Positions 35,329 to 43,752 of a stretch of 64,000 bases of DNA are shown here, piece after piece. The notes under the pieces were generated by a model. That model was not told the origin of the DNA, made no database searches, and worked only from the letters and a program-made list of their open reading frames with translations. The stretch spans positions 1-64,000 of the forward strand of contig JAKSNC010000009.1 of assembly GCA_024400195.1 (NCBI GenBank), written 5' to 3'. The stretch comes from Bacteroidales bacterium. Its GTDB lineage: Bacteria > Bacteroidota > Bacteroidia > Bacteroidales > F082. Positions within the stretch are counted from its first letter, which is position 1. Each line of letters begins with the position of its first letter. Both the position numbers and the translations under genes were made by a program.

Positions 35329-35969
35329 TATTCGCTTAGTTCAAAGCCTTCTCTTACGAAATCCGAAATCTGCTCGGCGAATTTCTGTGCGGCCTCCGAC
35401 TCCTTGGCTGCGTCCTGCATCGCCTTGACACGGCGTTTCGACGCCTGGTCCTCGTTCACGATGAAGAATGAGTTATATTCCCTTGTGCCGTCTTTCTTCT
35501 CACGATACAAGGATACACTCAACCTCAACTCGCCCTCTATCGTTGACGACACGAGACGCTCGTATGCCGCATAGAATCTGTCGAGTTCGACTTCATCGAC
35601 ATCGCCTATCTCGCTGTTGACACGTCCCATAACATGCGACTTCGCTTCCTGCGCGTATTTGATCATCGCGTTGTTCAGGGCCTCGTTTTGGCAGACATTG
35701 CGCGACTTGCAGCCGTCGGCAGTACCGAGCAGTTCGCGGTTGTTCTCATCTTCAAGCTTTTCGTAGTGCTCGAGCAACGCCACCTCAAGCGATTTGGTCG
35801 TCCCGTCAACCTGCCAGCCTTCCTTCTTGTATTTCTTCACCTGTTCTTTTGCCATTTTCTTTTTCGCTCTCTGAAGTTGCTTGTTCTGTGCTGAAATGGT
35901 CTCGAATGACCCGGATACCATGATGATCAATGCTGTGAGAATTGAAACCAATGTAACTTTTCTATTCAT
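35328..35969 (-). CDS. LPP20-like exported protein
   Basis: A 213-residue secreted protein. The ATG at 35969 gives a signal peptide (MNRKVTLVSILTALIIMVSG, then SFETISAQ); a longer frame to 36098 starts inside the promoter region and is rejected. The mature protein begins with a highly basic helix (NKQLQRAKKKMAKEQVKKYK), then WQVDGTTKSLEVALLEHYEK and an Ala-rich helix with VCQNEALNNAMIKYAQEAKS, as in LPP20-type lipoproteins, but without a lipobox Cys. It is the first gene of the exported caspase operon, about 125 nt behind a good promoter. The function is unknown. Confidence 0.75.
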   Translation of the reverse strand: MNRKVTLVSILTALIIMVSGSFETISAQNKQLQRAKKKMAKEQVKKYKKEGWQVDGTTKSLEVALLEHYEKLEDENNRELLGTADGCKSRNVCQNEALNNAMIKYAQEAKSHVMGRVNSEIGDVDEVELDRFYAAYERLVSSTIEGELRLSVSLYREKKDGTREYNSFFIVNEDQASKRRVKAMQDAAKESEAAQKFAEQISDFVREGFELSE

Positions 35970-36099
35970 CTTTTTTTTTGCCGTGTTATATCCCATCCGG
36001 CCCCGTCGGTTTTTAATGTTTTTAATTTTATTTGTGGTATAATCTGATTTTCCCAAGGTGAAGGCATAAAAAAGAGGTGCGACGTTACCTTGTCCCATT

Positions 36100-36131
36100 C
36101 AAAGGTATCGCCAAACACCTACAATAACAAA
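36100..36131 (-). promoter_or_regulatory. Promoter of the exported caspase operon
   Basis: Minus strand: a TTTG -33 box (36128-36131), a 20-bp spacer and a TACCTTTG -7 box (36100-36107), an excellent match to the Bacteroidota consensus. The start site would fall near 36094, leaving a leader of about 125 nt before the ATG at 35969. Confidence 0.75.
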
Positions 36132-36332
36132 CAAGTTAACCCCACACCTGACGCGCGTGGCTCACTCTCTGCCCATGTTATTGTATTCTAAAAACTGGCG
36201 ATTTCTTGAATGTACAAGCAAAAAGTAAACGCTACTTTTTAATATGTCTTTTTTAATTTATTCTTTCTGTTTCTTACGTGATTTTTAAATTTTTAAATGA
36301 TTGAACTATTTGTGTTTTATTTTTTTCGGCTG

Positions 36333-36340
36333 CAAAGATA
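36333..36340 (-). promoter_or_regulatory. Second possible -7 element (TATCTTTG) in the long leader
   Basis: Minus-strand TATCTTTG lies 364 bp before the first gene of the operon, with a TTG 15 bp upstream of it. It could give a longer leader or a small RNA. Weaker than the promoter at 36100-36131. Confidence 0.35.
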
Positions 36341-36440
36341 TATTTTTTTCGGTTGCAAGAAAAATAATTTTTCGGGAAAACAGATTCAGCAAGTATAGTT
36401 TTTAACAACCTTAAAAGTTCAACGACGTTTACAAAGTAAA

Positions 36441-38015
36441 TCATTCCCACTCGATTGTCGCCGGCGGTTTTGATGAGACGTCGTAGCATACTCTGTTCAC
36501 GCCTTTGACTTTGTTAATGATGTCGTTTGACACTTTCGCGAGAAATTCGTAAGGAAGATGCACCCAGTCGGCTGTCATTCCGTCTGTCGATATGACGGCA
36601 CGCAGTGCGATAGTAAATTCGTATGTCCTCTCATCCCCCATCACACCGACGGTTTTTATCGGAAGAAGGATGGCTCCCGCCTGCCAGATGCTGTCGTACA
36701 GGTTATCGGCGGTCTCATCAGGATATGACGCGCTCGGCAGTTCGCATTTCCAGTTTTTCATGCTTGAGATGAAGATGTCGTCGGCTTCGCGCAGGATTCT
36801 CAGTTTCTCTTCCGTAATCTCGCCTATGATGCGTATGGCGAGGCTTGGCCCCGGGAAAGGATGTCTCGCAATGAGTTCGCGCGGCATCTCGAGTGCGCGT
36901 CCGACGCGGCGCACCTCGTCTTTGAAGAGAGCACGTAACGGTTCGACAACCTTGAGGTTCATTTTTTCAGGCAGTCCGCCGACGTTGTGGTGTGACTTTA
37001 TCTTCACGCTTGTGCCGTTGACGCCCGCGCTTTCGATGACATCGGGATAGATTGTGCCTTGAGCGAGCCATTTTGCGCCCTGTATTTTCTTTGCTTCCGC
37101 CTCGAAGACTTCACTGAACAACGCGCCTATGATTTTTCGTTTTCTCTCAGGGTCGGAGACGCCGGCAAGTTGGTCTAAGAAGAGTTTCCCGGCATTGACA
37201 CCGACAACGTTGAGGCCGAGGCCTTTATACGACTCCATGACGTTTTCAAACTCATCAAGTCGCAGAAGTCCGTTATCGACGAATATGCAGTGGAGCCTGT
37301 CGCCGATGGCTTTATTCAGAAGGACGGCAGCTACAGAACTGTCAACGCCGCCGGAGAGTCCGCAGATGACGTGGTCGTCGCCGATTTTCTCGCGAAGCGC
37401 CGCTATCGTCGTCTCGATAAACGAGTCAGGAGTCCAGTTGCCGCTGCATCCGCAGATTTCAAAAGCAAAATTGGCAATCATTTTCGCGCCTTCGATAGTA
37501 TGAAAGACTTCCGGATGGAACTGCACTGCGTATGTTTCCTCGTTTGTGAAACGGTATGCGGCATTTTCAACTTCGTCGGTACTTGCGATTACCTTTGCAT
37601 TATTCGGAATCTTCGATATTGTGTCACCATGCGACATCCATACCTGGTTATGTTTGGAAACGCCTTTGAACAAAGGACATTTTTCGTCCGTGACAGTCAG
37701 CATGGAACGTCCGTATTCGTGTGCGAGTGACGACTCTACAGAGCCTCCGAAATGCTGTGCCATAAACTGTGCGCCATAGCAGATTCCGAGAATCGGAAGA
37801 CGTCCGCGGATGTTCGTCAGGTCGATGAACGGTGCGTTCTCGTTTCTGACGGAGCACGGGCTGCCGCTTAGGACTACACCTTTAATATCGGATGTTATCT
37901 CAGGCAGTTTGTTGAAAGGATGTATTTCGCAATAGACGTTGATTTCGCGCAGGCGACGGCCGATGAGCTGCGTGACCTGAGAACCGAAATCGACGATAAG
38001 AATAGTTTCCTTCAT
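36441..38015 (-). CDS. guaA: GMP synthase (glutamine-hydrolysing)
   Basis: A 524-residue enzyme that aminates XMP to GMP. The class I glutamine amidotransferase domain (about 1-200) has the oxyanion region [11 protein letters not shown], nucleophile [15 protein letters not shown] and the catalytic His in [10 protein letters not shown]. The ATP pyrophosphatase domain has the P-loop [18 protein letters not shown] (about 217-234). The dimerisation domain ends with [15 protein letters not shown] and the terminal signature [17 protein letters not shown]. The length is normal. Confidence 0.98.
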   Translation of the reverse strand: MKETILIVDFGSQVTQLIGRRLREINVYCEIHPFNKLPEITSDIKGVVLSGSPCSVRNENAPFIDLTNIRGRLPILGICYGAQFMAQHFGGSVESSLAHEYGRSMLTVTDEKCPLFKGVSKHNQVWMSHGDTISKIPNNAKVIASTDEVENAAYRFTNEETYAVQFHPEVFHTIEGAKMIANFAFEICGCSGNWTPDSFIETTIAALREKIGDDHVICGLSGGVDSSVAAVLLNKAIGDRLHCIFVDNGLLRLDEFENVMESYKGLGLNVVGVNAGKLFLDQLAGVSDPERKRKIIGALFSEVFEAEAKKIQGAKWLAQGTIYPDVIESAGVNGTSVKIKSHHNVGGLPEKMNLKVVEPLRALFKDEVRRVGRALEMPRELIARHPFPGPSLAIRIIGEITEEKLRILREADDIFISSMKNWKCELPSASYPDETADNLYDSIWQAGAILLPIKTVGVMGDERTYEFTIALRAVISTDGMTADWVHLPYEFLAKVSNDIINKVKGVNRVCYDVSSKPPATIEWE

Positions 38016-38114
38016 ACTTGAAAATGATTTTAACTGTAAAGAAAATGATTTAACTATTGGTAACTTTTATAAATTGCTTTGCATTGATTTTGAATAAGAT
38101 TGCTTGTTTGAATG

Positions 38115-38750
38115 TTATTCGGTGAACCATTCCCATTCGGAGACGAGTGCGCTCTTCCTCTTGAGGCAGTCGTCGCTTTTGCATACGAACTTTATATCTT
38201 CCCCGACGAGTTTTACCCTATATTTTCCAACGACTTTTTCGCAAGGTCCGTCAGTCGTGGTAAAGGTGACGACGTCTTTTTCAAGCGTATATTTTCCAAC
38301 GATGGGTTCCGACGATTCGACTCCGGAAAAATCTATGCGGTAAGTGTTTTTTTTCATTGTGAGAGAAGAGCCTTCGCTGAAACTGAGCCAGCAGCCTTCG
38401 ATGTATTTCTGAGTTATCTCTTCCGGAACGTCAATATCTCTTTGGTTGTCGGAAAGTTTCTTTTGCGTTTCTTCCACCTGTTTTTTAGGTTCGTTTTTAA
38501 CGGCAGTTTGATTCTCTTTCACATCTTTCTCCTTCTCAACATCGGTCGCGACCTGCACTTTTTCAATGCGATTGTCTTCAGTCGTTTTCGAACGCTCGCA
38601 TTTCGACACAAATCTTATAACGAGCAAAATCAATGCGATGGCGATGAATATGAAGATTATCGTCTTTGACCACGGATTGAGCCCTTTGCCTGATTTTCTT
38701 TTAGGTTTTGAAGATGTTTTTGCGGAAATCGCCTTTTTACTTTTAGCCAT
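38115..38750 (-). CDS. Single-pass membrane protein of unknown function
   Basis: A 211-residue protein starting at 38750 (MAKSKKAISAKTSSKPKRKS). It has a strongly basic N-terminal 30 residues, one transmembrane helix (about 30-50, TIIFIFIAIALILLVIRFVS) and a charged, probably disordered linker (about 52-110). The C-terminal domain (about 115-211) has WLSFSEGSSLTMKKNTYRID, then IVGKYTLEKDVVTFTTTDG, a beta pattern like small lipocalin-type domains, with three Cys near the end. The orientation is probably N-in with the C-terminal domain in the periplasm. It lies 99 bp upstream of guaA. I do not recognise the family. Confidence 0.75.
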   Translation of the reverse strand: MAKSKKAISAKTSSKPKRKSGKGLNPWSKTIIFIFIAIALILLVIRFVSKCERSKTTEDNRIEKVQVATDVEKEKDVKENQTAVKNEPKKQVEETQKKLSDNQRDIDVPEEITQKYIEGCWLSFSEGSSLTMKKNTYRIDFSGVESSEPIVGKYTLEKDVVTFTTTDGPCEKVVGKYRVKLVGEDIKFVCKSDDCLKRKSALVSEWEWFTE

Positions 38751-38817
38751 AAAATCACTATTGAAAACGAGTGCAATTTTAATAAAAAAAAGCGTACCTT
38801 CTAACAATAAAAATCTT

Positions 38818-38825
38818 TAACTTTG
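38818..38825 (+). promoter_or_regulatory. Promoter -7 element (TAACTTTG) before the TPP riboswitch
   Basis: TAACTTTG ends about 5 bp before the riboswitch, so the transcript should begin at its edge. No clear -33 box. Confidence 0.6.
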
Positions 38826-38829
38826 CGGC

Positions 38830-38930
38830 GTCGCAATAGGGGTGCCTTTTCCATTTTTATGGATTGAAAGACAGGCTGAGATCAAACCCTCCGAACCTGA
38901 TACGGATAATGCCGAGACAGGGAAACGAGT
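38830..38930 (+). ncRNA. TPP riboswitch (THI element)
   Basis: The conserved blocks are all present in order: GGGGTGCC (38839-38846), GGCTGAGAT around 38874-38882, CCGAACCTGATACGGATAAT (38891-38910), GCCG, and ACAGGGAA (38917-38924). The distal stem between GGGGTGCC and CTGAGA is short and AT-rich. After it, TTGATTTA (38948-38955) and TAAATCAA (38969-38976) can form an 8-bp hairpin ending 6 nt before the ATG, which suggests translational control. Confidence 0.95.
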
Positions 38931-38982
38931 TTCTCATCATTCCTCTGTTGATTTATTGTAAAACAAATTAAATCAATGAGTT

Positions 38983-41403
38983 ATGTGTTTTAGGTTTTTT
39001 GTTTTTTTCACTATGACGCTGATGTCGTTGGATGTCTGCTGCCAAAATGATTCGACCGTTTCGGGGCGTGTAAGGGAGGGACGAAACGGCGAAACGCTTG
39101 CCGGCGCGCATGTCGCATTGGCGGCTAACGGACTAAACACAGTGAGTAATTCGGACGGCTTTTTCAGTTTTCAAAAAGTAAATATTTTGCCAGACACGTT
39201 GAAAGTGAGTTTTGTCGGTTATAAAGATTATTCCGTGGTCGTCAAAAACCGGAACAGCTCGGACATTGTTGTTTCTCTTGTGGAAGACAATGTGATTAGC
39301 GATGCCGTGACAGTCAGTGCGTCGAGGGTGAGTAAGGAGATGCCGCTGACATATACAGAAGTTGACGCCGCCGGCATTTCGGAAAGGGATTTCGGTTCAG
39401 ACCTGCCGTATTTGATGGAGGGAACGCCGTCGTTGGTAGCTTCGTCGGATGCCGGCGGCGGTGTCGGTTATACGGGCCTCCGCGTGAGAGGCAGCGACCT
39501 GACACATATCAACGTGACATTCAACGGAATACCCGTTAACGATCCGGAATCACATCAGGTCTATTTCGTCGATCTGCCCGACATCGCATCTTCTGTGGAT
39601 AATATACAGATTCAGCGCGGAATAGGCACGGCATCAAACGGGGCCGCGGCTTTCGGAGCATCAATAAACATTAAGACCGATGAGGTTAAAGCGGAGCCGT
39701 TCGCCCAAATAAACAGTTCGTGCGGGTCGTTCTACACTTGGAAAAATACAGCACTATTTTCTACCGGACGCACAAAAAACGGCTTCGTTTTCAATGGACG
39801 AATTAGTAAAATCACATCAAACGGATATATCGACAGGGCAAAATCCGACTTAAATTCGTTTCATCTGTCAGGAATCTGGTCTGACAATAAAAATTTCGTT
39901 AAAATACTGGTAATGAACGGCAATGAGAAGACTTACCAAGCATGGAACGGGTGTCCGAAAGACAGCATCGACACGAATCCGACATACAATCCGTCGGGAA
40001 TAATGTACGATAAAGACGGCAATATCAAAGGTTTTTACGACAACGAGACCGACAATTACAAACAGACTTATTATCAGGCACATTACGCCCGCGACCTTGA
40101 TGGAGAATGCGTCATCACGGCTGCGGCTTTCGCGACTACCGGCAAAGGCTTCTATGAGAACTTTATGAACCAGATGCCTCTCGAATATTATGGTCTGCCT
40201 TCGTTTGTAATCGGCCATGACACGCTTTTTTACGCCGACGCCGTGCAACAACAATGGTTAGACAATATTTTCTGCGGTCTTAAGACTTCTTTGGAAAAGA
40301 AAACCGATAAGCTGAACTTTTCTGCAGGCGTCAGTTTTAATCATTTCGACGGAAAGCATTACGGCATCGTGACGAACACGGAATACGAAATCGGCATCAA
40401 TAGAAAATGGTATCAGAACGACGGCGATAAAAACTATTTCGACATTTTTGCAAATGCGTCATATAAGATAAACAAAATCAATATTTTCGGAGAATTGCAA
40501 TACCGACTTATCAAGCATTCAATTGATGGAAAACACGAAGATATGAGGGACGTGACGCAGAATCACACCTTTAACTTCATCAACCCAAAAGCCGGAGTTT
40601 TTTATACCATAAACGATAAAAACAACGCCTATTTTTCAGTGGCTTTCTCGAACCGCGAGCCGACCCGTGACATCTATGTCTATTCCGACGACGAACAACT
40701 TTCGAGGGTGAAACACGAAAAACTTATTGATTATGAATTGGGATATGCTTTCTCGGCGGAGAATATAAAAGTGAATGCCAACGCGTTTTTCATGGATTAC
40801 CGCGACCAGCTTGTGCAGACGGGCGAGATAAACAACGTCGGCGCGTCCGTCATGACGAATGTCGATAAAAGTTACAGATTCGGCATAGAATTGGCGGCGG
40901 TCTTCAGATTGGGAAGGTTCGTTGATGCCGACGCCAACATCAGCATCAGCCGCAGCAAAATCAGGGATTACACAAATTACGTCGATGTTTATGATGACGC
41001 ATGGAACTATCTCGGACAGAGGAAAGAAGCACTCGGAACGACGGATATTTCATTTTCTCCACCTGTTGTCGCCGGCACAAAAGTAACTGCTAAACCCTTT
41101 GAAGGATTTTCTGTTTCACTGAGCGGCAAATATATTGATAAACAGTATATTGACAACACTTCCGATGAATCAAGGAGTCTTGAGTCTTATTTCACGGCAG
41201 ACGTTCTCGCGTCATACAAAATAAAGCAAAATGTATTTAACGAATTGTCGGTAAGATTGTTGATAAACAATATTTTCAATGCGCGATATTGTTCCAATGC
41301 GTGGGTTTATCGTGCCGTTGTCGGCGACGGTGAATATATCAGCGACGGATATTTCCCGCAGGCCGGAACGACGATGTCGGTCGGAATCTCGATAGGGATT
41401 TAG
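38983..41403 (+). CDS. TonB-dependent receptor, predicted thiamine transporter
   Basis: An 806-residue outer-membrane receptor with signal peptide (MCFRFFVFFTMTLMSLDVCC). A carboxypeptidase-regulatory-like domain (about 25-105) opens VSGRVREGRNGETLAGAHVA. The plug (about 110-220) has GGGVGYTGLRVRGSDLTHIN and VDNIQIQRGIGTASNGAAAF. A 22-strand barrel follows to the end (TTMSVGISIGI). Control by a TPP riboswitch predicts that it imports thiamine or a precursor such as HMP; comparable riboswitch-linked receptors have been proposed in Bacteroidetes. No pnuT or thi gene lies next to it here, so uptake across the inner membrane must be encoded elsewhere. Confidence 0.93.
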   Translation: MCFRFFVFFTMTLMSLDVCCQNDSTVSGRVREGRNGETLAGAHVALAANGLNTVSNSDGFFSFQKVNILPDTLKVSFVGYKDYSVVVKNRNSSDIVVSLVEDNVISDAVTVSASRVSKEMPLTYTEVDAAGISERDFGSDLPYLMEGTPSLVASSDAGGGVGYTGLRVRGSDLTHINVTFNGIPVNDPESHQVYFVDLPDIASSVDNIQIQRGIGTASNGAAAFGASINIKTDEVKAEPFAQINSSCGSFYTWKNTALFSTGRTKNGFVFNGRISKITSNGYIDRAKSDLNSFHLSGIWSDNKNFVKILVMNGNEKTYQAWNGCPKDSIDTNPTYNPSGIMYDKDGNIKGFYDNETDNYKQTYYQAHYARDLDGECVITAAAFATTGKGFYENFMNQMPLEYYGLPSFVIGHDTLFYADAVQQQWLDNIFCGLKTSLEKKTDKLNFSAGVSFNHFDGKHYGIVTNTEYEIGINRKWYQNDGDKNYFDIFANASYKINKINIFGELQYRLIKHSIDGKHEDMRDVTQNHTFNFINPKAGVFYTINDKNNAYFSVAFSNREPTRDIYVYSDDEQLSRVKHEKLIDYELGYAFSAENIKVNANAFFMDYRDQLVQTGEINNVGASVMTNVDKSYRFGIELAAVFRLGRFVDADANISISRSKIRDYTNYVDVYDDAWNYLGQRKEALGTTDISFSPPVVAGTKVTAKPFEGFSVSLSGKYIDKQYIDNTSDESRSLESYFTADVLASYKIKQNVFNELSVRLLINNIFNARYCSNAWVYRAVVGDGEYISDGYFPQAGTTMSVGISIGI

Positions 41404-41430
41404 ACAATTTGACAATTTGACTTTTTGACG
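41403..41430. repeat. TTTGAC-type intergenic repeat
   Basis: Starts with the same 19 bp as 30548-30566 (GACAATTTGACAATTTGAC) and lies just after the receptor stop. A related stretch lies at 24339-24370. Confidence 0.7.
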
Positions 41431-41441
41431 AAGGTATGAGG

Positions 41442-41810
41442 TTATTTCGTCCGATTTGTGGTCGGTTTCCGTTTTTCGTACGTCATATTGTCTTCGGCTG
41501 CCATTTGGTCTATATTCTTTGTCTGCGGTTTCTTAGATGATGTCGTCGAGATGATGTCGTCGTTCAAAACCGTTGCCATTCTCGCGATTTTATCAATCGT
41601 CAGGTTTTGTGTTCCCGACAGCCATCCGCTGACTTCCGTCTCTGTCTCGCCGAGGGCGCAGGCGAGGTCGTATTGGCTCATTCCGCGTTCTTCCAAAAGG
41701 TCATAAACTCTGTTGGCGATCGCGACGCAGAGATCTACCTGCTTTTTAATTTCAGGAGTTATCAATTTGCGACATTCTTCCATAATGGGATTGATTTTGT
41801 AGGTAATCAT
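41442..41810 (-). CDS. XRE-family antitoxin/regulator (HigA-like)
   Basis: A 122-residue protein with a central helix-turn-helix of the XRE type (about 38-90): VYDLLEERGMSQYDLACALG, then ETEVSGWLSGTQNLTIDKIA. The N-terminal 35 residues may contact the toxin, and the C-terminal 30 are charged and probably disordered. It overlaps the upstream gene by 4 bp (ATGA). The toxin-then-antitoxin order is that of HigBA modules. It probably represses its own promoter. Confidence 0.82.
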   Translation of the reverse strand: MITYKINPIMEECRKLITPEIKKQVDLCVAIANRVYDLLEERGMSQYDLACALGETETEVSGWLSGTQNLTIDKIARMATVLNDDIISTTSSKKPQTKNIDQMAAEDNMTYEKRKPTTNRTK

Positions 41811-42310
41811 TTGTTATCCTCCTCTGTTTTGATATAAAAACTCAGTTCGCCTTCCAATTGCGAACCTTTGATGACTATAATTTTACGGTTTTCACGCATT
41901 TTTATTTCAAAGTCAATTTTCTGAAGCGTCTCAACACATTTTTTCAGATGTCGGTCTTCTTGGTATGTAGCAGTTGTTTTGACCCCGCCATTACCGAGTA
42001 TAACCACTTTCCTGCTTATCACGATGCAATAAACTCTTAGACGCGACGAATCAAGAAACTTGGCGGGAAGTGCCCTAACCCGATCTAATCGAGATCCTTC
42101 ATAGCGGAAATAACGGTCTTCCGCAAAATTTTTCTTTATTTCTTCAAGTCGAGCGAACAGCACTCCCAAATCCCTATGAAACTCCTCCATATTTTTATAT
42201 TCAAGCAGGAATTTTTCAAACTCGGTATATTCCTCCCCTTCAAAGCGCGGAGAGTATAGGCTTACTTTTTCGCCGGTTTCAAGCAGTTCGACAAGCAGGT
42301 TTCGTTTCAT
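41807..42310 (-). CDS. Putative toxin, RelE/HigB-like superfamily
   Basis: A 167-residue basic protein. The segment YFRYEGSRLDRVRALPAKFL, then LRVYCIVISRKVVILGNGG, resembles the strand-loop-strand core of RelE/HigB-type mRNA interferases, with the basic and aromatic residues such toxins use. The N-terminal 60 residues are additional. The call rests mainly on this pattern and on the 4-bp overlap with an XRE gene. Being longer than a typical HigB (about 100), it may be a distinct branch. A minus-strand -7 element at 42324-42331 lies just upstream. Confidence 0.65.
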   Translation of the reverse strand: MKRNLLVELLETGEKVSLYSPRFEGEEYTEFEKFLLEYKNMEEFHRDLGVLFARLEEIKKNFAEDRYFRYEGSRLDRVRALPAKFLDSSRLRVYCIVISRKVVILGNGGVKTTATYQEDRHLKKCVETLQKIDFEIKMRENRKIIVIKGSQLEGELSFYIKTEEDNK

Positions 42311-42323
42311 TTTGATTTTCGTG

Positions 42324-42331
42324 CAAAGTTA
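42324..42331 (-). promoter_or_regulatory. Toxin-antitoxin promoter -7 element (TAACTTTG)
   Basis: Minus-strand TAACTTTG lies 14 bp before the toxin ATG, so the leader would be very short. Confidence 0.5.
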
Positions 42332-42395
42332 AGCATTAAAGTTGATCTTTTTTATTTTTTTTGAAAAAAACGCAGTCAATTTTTTAAAAGATTCA

Positions 42396-42403
42396 TATCT
42401 TTG
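42396..42403 (+). promoter_or_regulatory. folC promoter -7 element (TATCTTTG)
   Basis: TATCTTTG lies 63 bp before the folC ATG; no clear -33 box. Confidence 0.55.
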
Positions 42404-42465
42404 CGAAATTTTAACAAAATCGTCTTTTTTCTTATAAGAAATTGATTTTCAAAATTTTATAAAAT

Positions 42466-43752
42466 ATGAATTATAGAGAAACTACGGAATGGATGTTCGC
42501 CAAAGTGCCGATGTATCAGCGTGTCGGTGCGAGCGCGTACAAGCCGGGCTTGGAAAACACTAAAAGTTTTTTTTATATTTTGGGCAATCCTCAGGATAGT
42601 TTCAATACTATACACGTGGCAGGGACTAACGGCAAAGGCAGTTGTTCGCATTCAATCGCGTCGGTGTTTCAGGAGGCCGGATACAAGACTGGTCTTTACA
42701 CGTCGCCGCACCTCCGCGATTTTCGCGAAAGGATTCGCGTCAACGGCGAGATGATTACGGAAGAAGCCGTCGTAGATTTTATCGGCAACTATAAGGACAC
42801 TATTGAGAATAAAGAACTTTCGTTCTTCGAGATGGCCACTGGAATGGCTTTTGACTACTTCAAAAGGGAAAAGGTCGATATTGCCATAATCGAAGTCGGC
42901 ATGGGCGGTCGCCTTGACGCCACCAACATCATCAGGCCGGAGTTGAGTATAATAACGAATATCTCCCTCGACCATATCCAGTTTCTCGGCAACACGCTTG
43001 AAAAAATAGCAGTCGAAAAGGCCGGAATCATTAAGGAAGGCGTTCCCGTCGTCATCGGTGAGACGCAAAACGAGACAAAGCCTGTTTTTATCAATAAAGC
43101 TAAAGAAACGAACAGCCCGATATTTTTTGCCGATGCGATAATCGACTGCGACAGGATTCATACGAATAATACAGATTATCAATCTTTTGATGTATGGAAA
43201 AACAGCACTCTGCTTTTTGAAGACCTGCACTACCCTCTTCTCGGTATTTACCAAAAGAAGAATCTCGCCACGATTATTTGTGCCTTGGATGTTTTGAAGG
43301 ATAAATTCGACTTGTCGGAAAAAGTCGTCCGCGACGGTTTGATGACACTTGTCGAGAAGACGCATTTGTCGGGCCGCTGGCAGGTTTTAGGGAAAAAGCC
43401 GTTGGTGATAGCCGACACCGGGCATAACGTAGGAGGGATAAAGGAGACTGTGATGCAGTTTGGCGAGATGAATTACCGAAAGCTGCATATAATTATAGGT
43501 ATGGTCAACGACAAGGATGTCAGCGGCGTTTTGTCGTTGCTGCCGTCGTATGCCGAATATTATTTTTGCAAGGCTGATTCTCCGCGCGGATTAGATGCCG
43601 GGACTTTGGCGGAGATGGCTTTTTCGGCAGGTTTGCGCGGCAGTGTTTACGAGTCGGTCAGGCAGGCCTACAACTCGGCACTCAACAACGCGCATCCCGA
43701 TGACGTCGTCTTCGTCGGAGGAAGCAACTTCGTCGTTGCGGAAATCATCTGA
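42466..43752 (+). CDS. folC: Folylpolyglutamate / dihydrofolate synthase
   Basis: A 428-residue Mur-ligase-family enzyme that adds glutamate to dihydropteroate or folates. The P-loop is VAGTNGKGSCSHSIASVF (about 50-67). GLYTSPHLRDFRERIRVNGE (about 75-94), IIEVGMGGRLDATNII (about 143-158), SIITNISLDHIQFLGNT and the carbamylated-Lys region EKAGIIKEGVP follow. The C-terminal domain has LSGRWQVLGKKPLVIADTGH (about 304-323). The length is normal. It is divergent from the toxin-antitoxin pair and followed by the 43.8-kb AT-rich spacer. Confidence 0.97.
   Translation: MNYRETTEWMFAKVPMYQRVGASAYKPGLENTKSFFYILGNPQDSFNTIHVAGTNGKGSCSHSIASVFQEAGYKTGLYTSPHLRDFRERIRVNGEMITEEAVVDFIGNYKDTIENKELSFFEMATGMAFDYFKREKVDIAIIEVGMGGRLDATNIIRPELSIITNISLDHIQFLGNTLEKIAVEKAGIIKEGVPVVIGETQNETKPVFINKAKETNSPIFFADAIIDCDRIHTNNTDYQSFDVWKNSTLLFEDLHYPLLGIYQKKNLATIICALDVLKDKFDLSEKVVRDGLMTLVEKTHLSGRWQVLGKKPLVIADTGHNVGGIKETVMQFGEMNYRKLHIIIGMVNDKDVSGVLSLLPSYAEYYFCKADSPRGLDAGTLAEMAFSAGLRGSVYESVRQAYNSALNNAHPDDVVFVGGSNFVVAEII

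Larger units (their letters stand above)
35970..36440. other. 471-bp spacer upstream of the caspase operon
   Basis: Holds one good minus-strand promoter (36100-36131) and a second -7 match further upstream (36333-36340). The rest of the leader is AT-rich. Open frames here lack starts, family matches or coding character. A GC-rich stretch (about 36150-36180) has no clear hairpin. I see no gene. Confidence 0.7.

Noticed and set aside
36098..36274. Longer frame for the LPP20-like gene and a further frame upstream
   Set aside because: They run through the operon promoter and lack signal peptides or family patterns.
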